Assembly: GCA_050250815.1 (NCBI GenBank)
Contig: JBFWNY010000031.1
Span: 1 to 43,018, forward strand
Direction of reading: 5' to 3'
Length of the DNA: 43,018 nt
Source: JAEUMD01 sp050250815
GTDB taxonomy: Bacteria; Pseudomonadota; Alphaproteobacteria; Rhizobiales; Hyphomicrobiaceae
Under the pieces are notes generated by a model. It was not told the DNA's origin and made no database searches. It worked only from the letters and a program-made list of their open reading frames with translations. Of the stretch, positions 42,480 to 43,018 are shown piece by piece (within the stretch, counting starts at the first letter, position 1; each line of letters starts with the position of its first letter). The translations under genes were made by a program, and so were the position numbers.

Positions 42480-43018
42480 GGCGTCGCCTCCCTGGCCGGT
42501 AGAAGCCGCGCCAGTGCTGCGGGGAGGTGCTCGTAGCCGTCGATCATGTCGTGCGCACCAGCCCTCACCAGCAGTTCCGGAGGGTGGTAGCCCCAGCAGA
42601 CGCCGAGCGCGCGCGTGCCGGCGGCGCGCGCCATCTCCATGTCGAACGTCGTGTCGCCGATCATCACGGTGTCGCGCGACCGGGCACCCGTCTCGCGCAT
42701 GGCACGCAGCAGCATTTCGGGATCCGGCTTGGACGGGTTGTCGTCGGCCGTCTGGATGGTCGCGAACAGACCGTGGAAGCCTTCCCGCTCGATCACCGCA
42801 TCGACGCCGCGCCGCGACTTGCCCGTTGCGATGCCGAGCAGCGTATCGGGTTCGGCCGCCAATGCCGCCAGCGCCTCGCCCGCCAGTGGAAACAGCGGCT
42901 CGTGGTGCTCGGGCCGGCGCCTGAGATCCGCGAACGCCTGCTTGTAGGAGTCCGCAACCTCGTCGATGAAAGCACCGCGCATCGTCGGCAGAAGCCTCTG
43001 GATCGCCGGCGAAAGCGA
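42476..43018 (-). CDS. HAD family phosphatase (phosphoglycolate phosphatase-like), 5' end off window
   Basis: The frame is open to the right edge, so the visible 180 residues are the C-terminal part. The cap domain remainder (IDEVADSYKQAFADLRRRPE) is followed by motif II (TGKSRRGVD), the lysine motif (NPSKPDPEML) and motif IV (VMIGDTTFDMEMARAAG). Motif I (DxDGT) must lie beyond 43018. Members hydrolyse small phosphate esters such as phosphoglycolate. ATG 42982 is in frame but internal, since the reading frame and the HAD pattern continue upstream. It overlaps ATP12. Confidence 0.9.
   Translation of the reverse strand, partial: SLSPAIQRLLPTMRGAFIDEVADSYKQAFADLRRRPEHHEPLFPLAGEALAALAAEPDTLLGIATGKSRRGVDAVIEREGFHGLFATIQTADDNPSKPDPEMLLRAMRETGARSRDTVMIGDTTFDMEMARAAGTRALGVCWGYHPPELLVRAGAHDMIDGYEHLPAALARLLPAREATP

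Overview
The window is a GC-rich (roughly two-thirds G+C) chromosomal segment of an alphaproteobacterium, most likely of the order Hyphomicrobiales. The evidence is the gene content: an ATP12-type F1 assembly factor, a propionyl-CoA carboxylase pair with MeaB, a DUF805 protein, a CimA-type citramalate synthase, a Lys/Ala-rich H1-like protein and many small Hyphomicrobiales-style exported proteins. I cannot name the genus. No insertion sequence, phage gene, integrase, CRISPR array or rRNA is visible. Coding density is high and both strands are used in short alternating blocks.

Layout, left part. 1-1157 (-) is the N-terminal part of an envelope protein with an in-frame 75-bp tandem repeat, running off the left edge. 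1462-3200 (+) holds a LOG-family protein and meaB. 3219-7681 (-) holds a PilZ protein and the tightly overlapping cysS-GNAT-cimA unit. 8035-14603 holds a small exported protein, a YdcF/DUF218 protein, an MscS-type channel, a methyltransferase, an ICMT-like membrane methyltransferase, a DUF4287/DUF5655-like protein and a secreted coiled-coil protein. 14853-17142 is a DUF6232-like membrane protein converging on mgtE.

Middle part. 17587-20200 (+) carries two related secreted polysaccharide deacetylases. 20272-21512 (-) is an ECF sigma factor with its membrane anti-sigma factor. 21858-24520 (+) is a two-subunit molybdenum hydroxylase of the isoquinoline 1-oxidoreductase type. A tRNA-Leu(GAG) with a good promoter and lipB follow. 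25730-26328 (-) is an overlapping pair (H1-like protein and small exported protein), divergent from a LysR regulator with a perfect dyad upstream. DUF805, RidA-like, pccA and an orphan TAXI-type binding protein come next.

Right part. 32442-33461 (-) is an unrecognised protein built from two internal repeats. 33690-34662 (-) is a pair of related small exported proteins sharing a conserved upstream direct-repeat motif. A GMC/cholesterol-oxidase-like enzyme diverges from a Tat-exported intradiol dioxygenase-like protein. A FlK-like thioesterase lies next to pccB. 39653-40764 (-) is a cluster of four small genes, three of them membrane proteins and two with Gly/Asp-rich tails. A DUF2750-like protein, an ATP12 chaperone and a HAD phosphatase running off the right edge complete the window.

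Themes: branched-chain amino acid and propionyl-CoA/methylmalonyl-CoA metabolism (cimA, pccA, pccB, meaB), cell-envelope maintenance (deacetylases, YdcF, MscS, LysM-like protein, small exported proteins) and housekeeping (cysS, lipB, mgtE, ATP12). The least explained parts are the shared motif of the paired exported proteins, the small-membrane-protein cluster, the internally duplicated protein and the DUF6232-like gene with its upstream inverted repeat.
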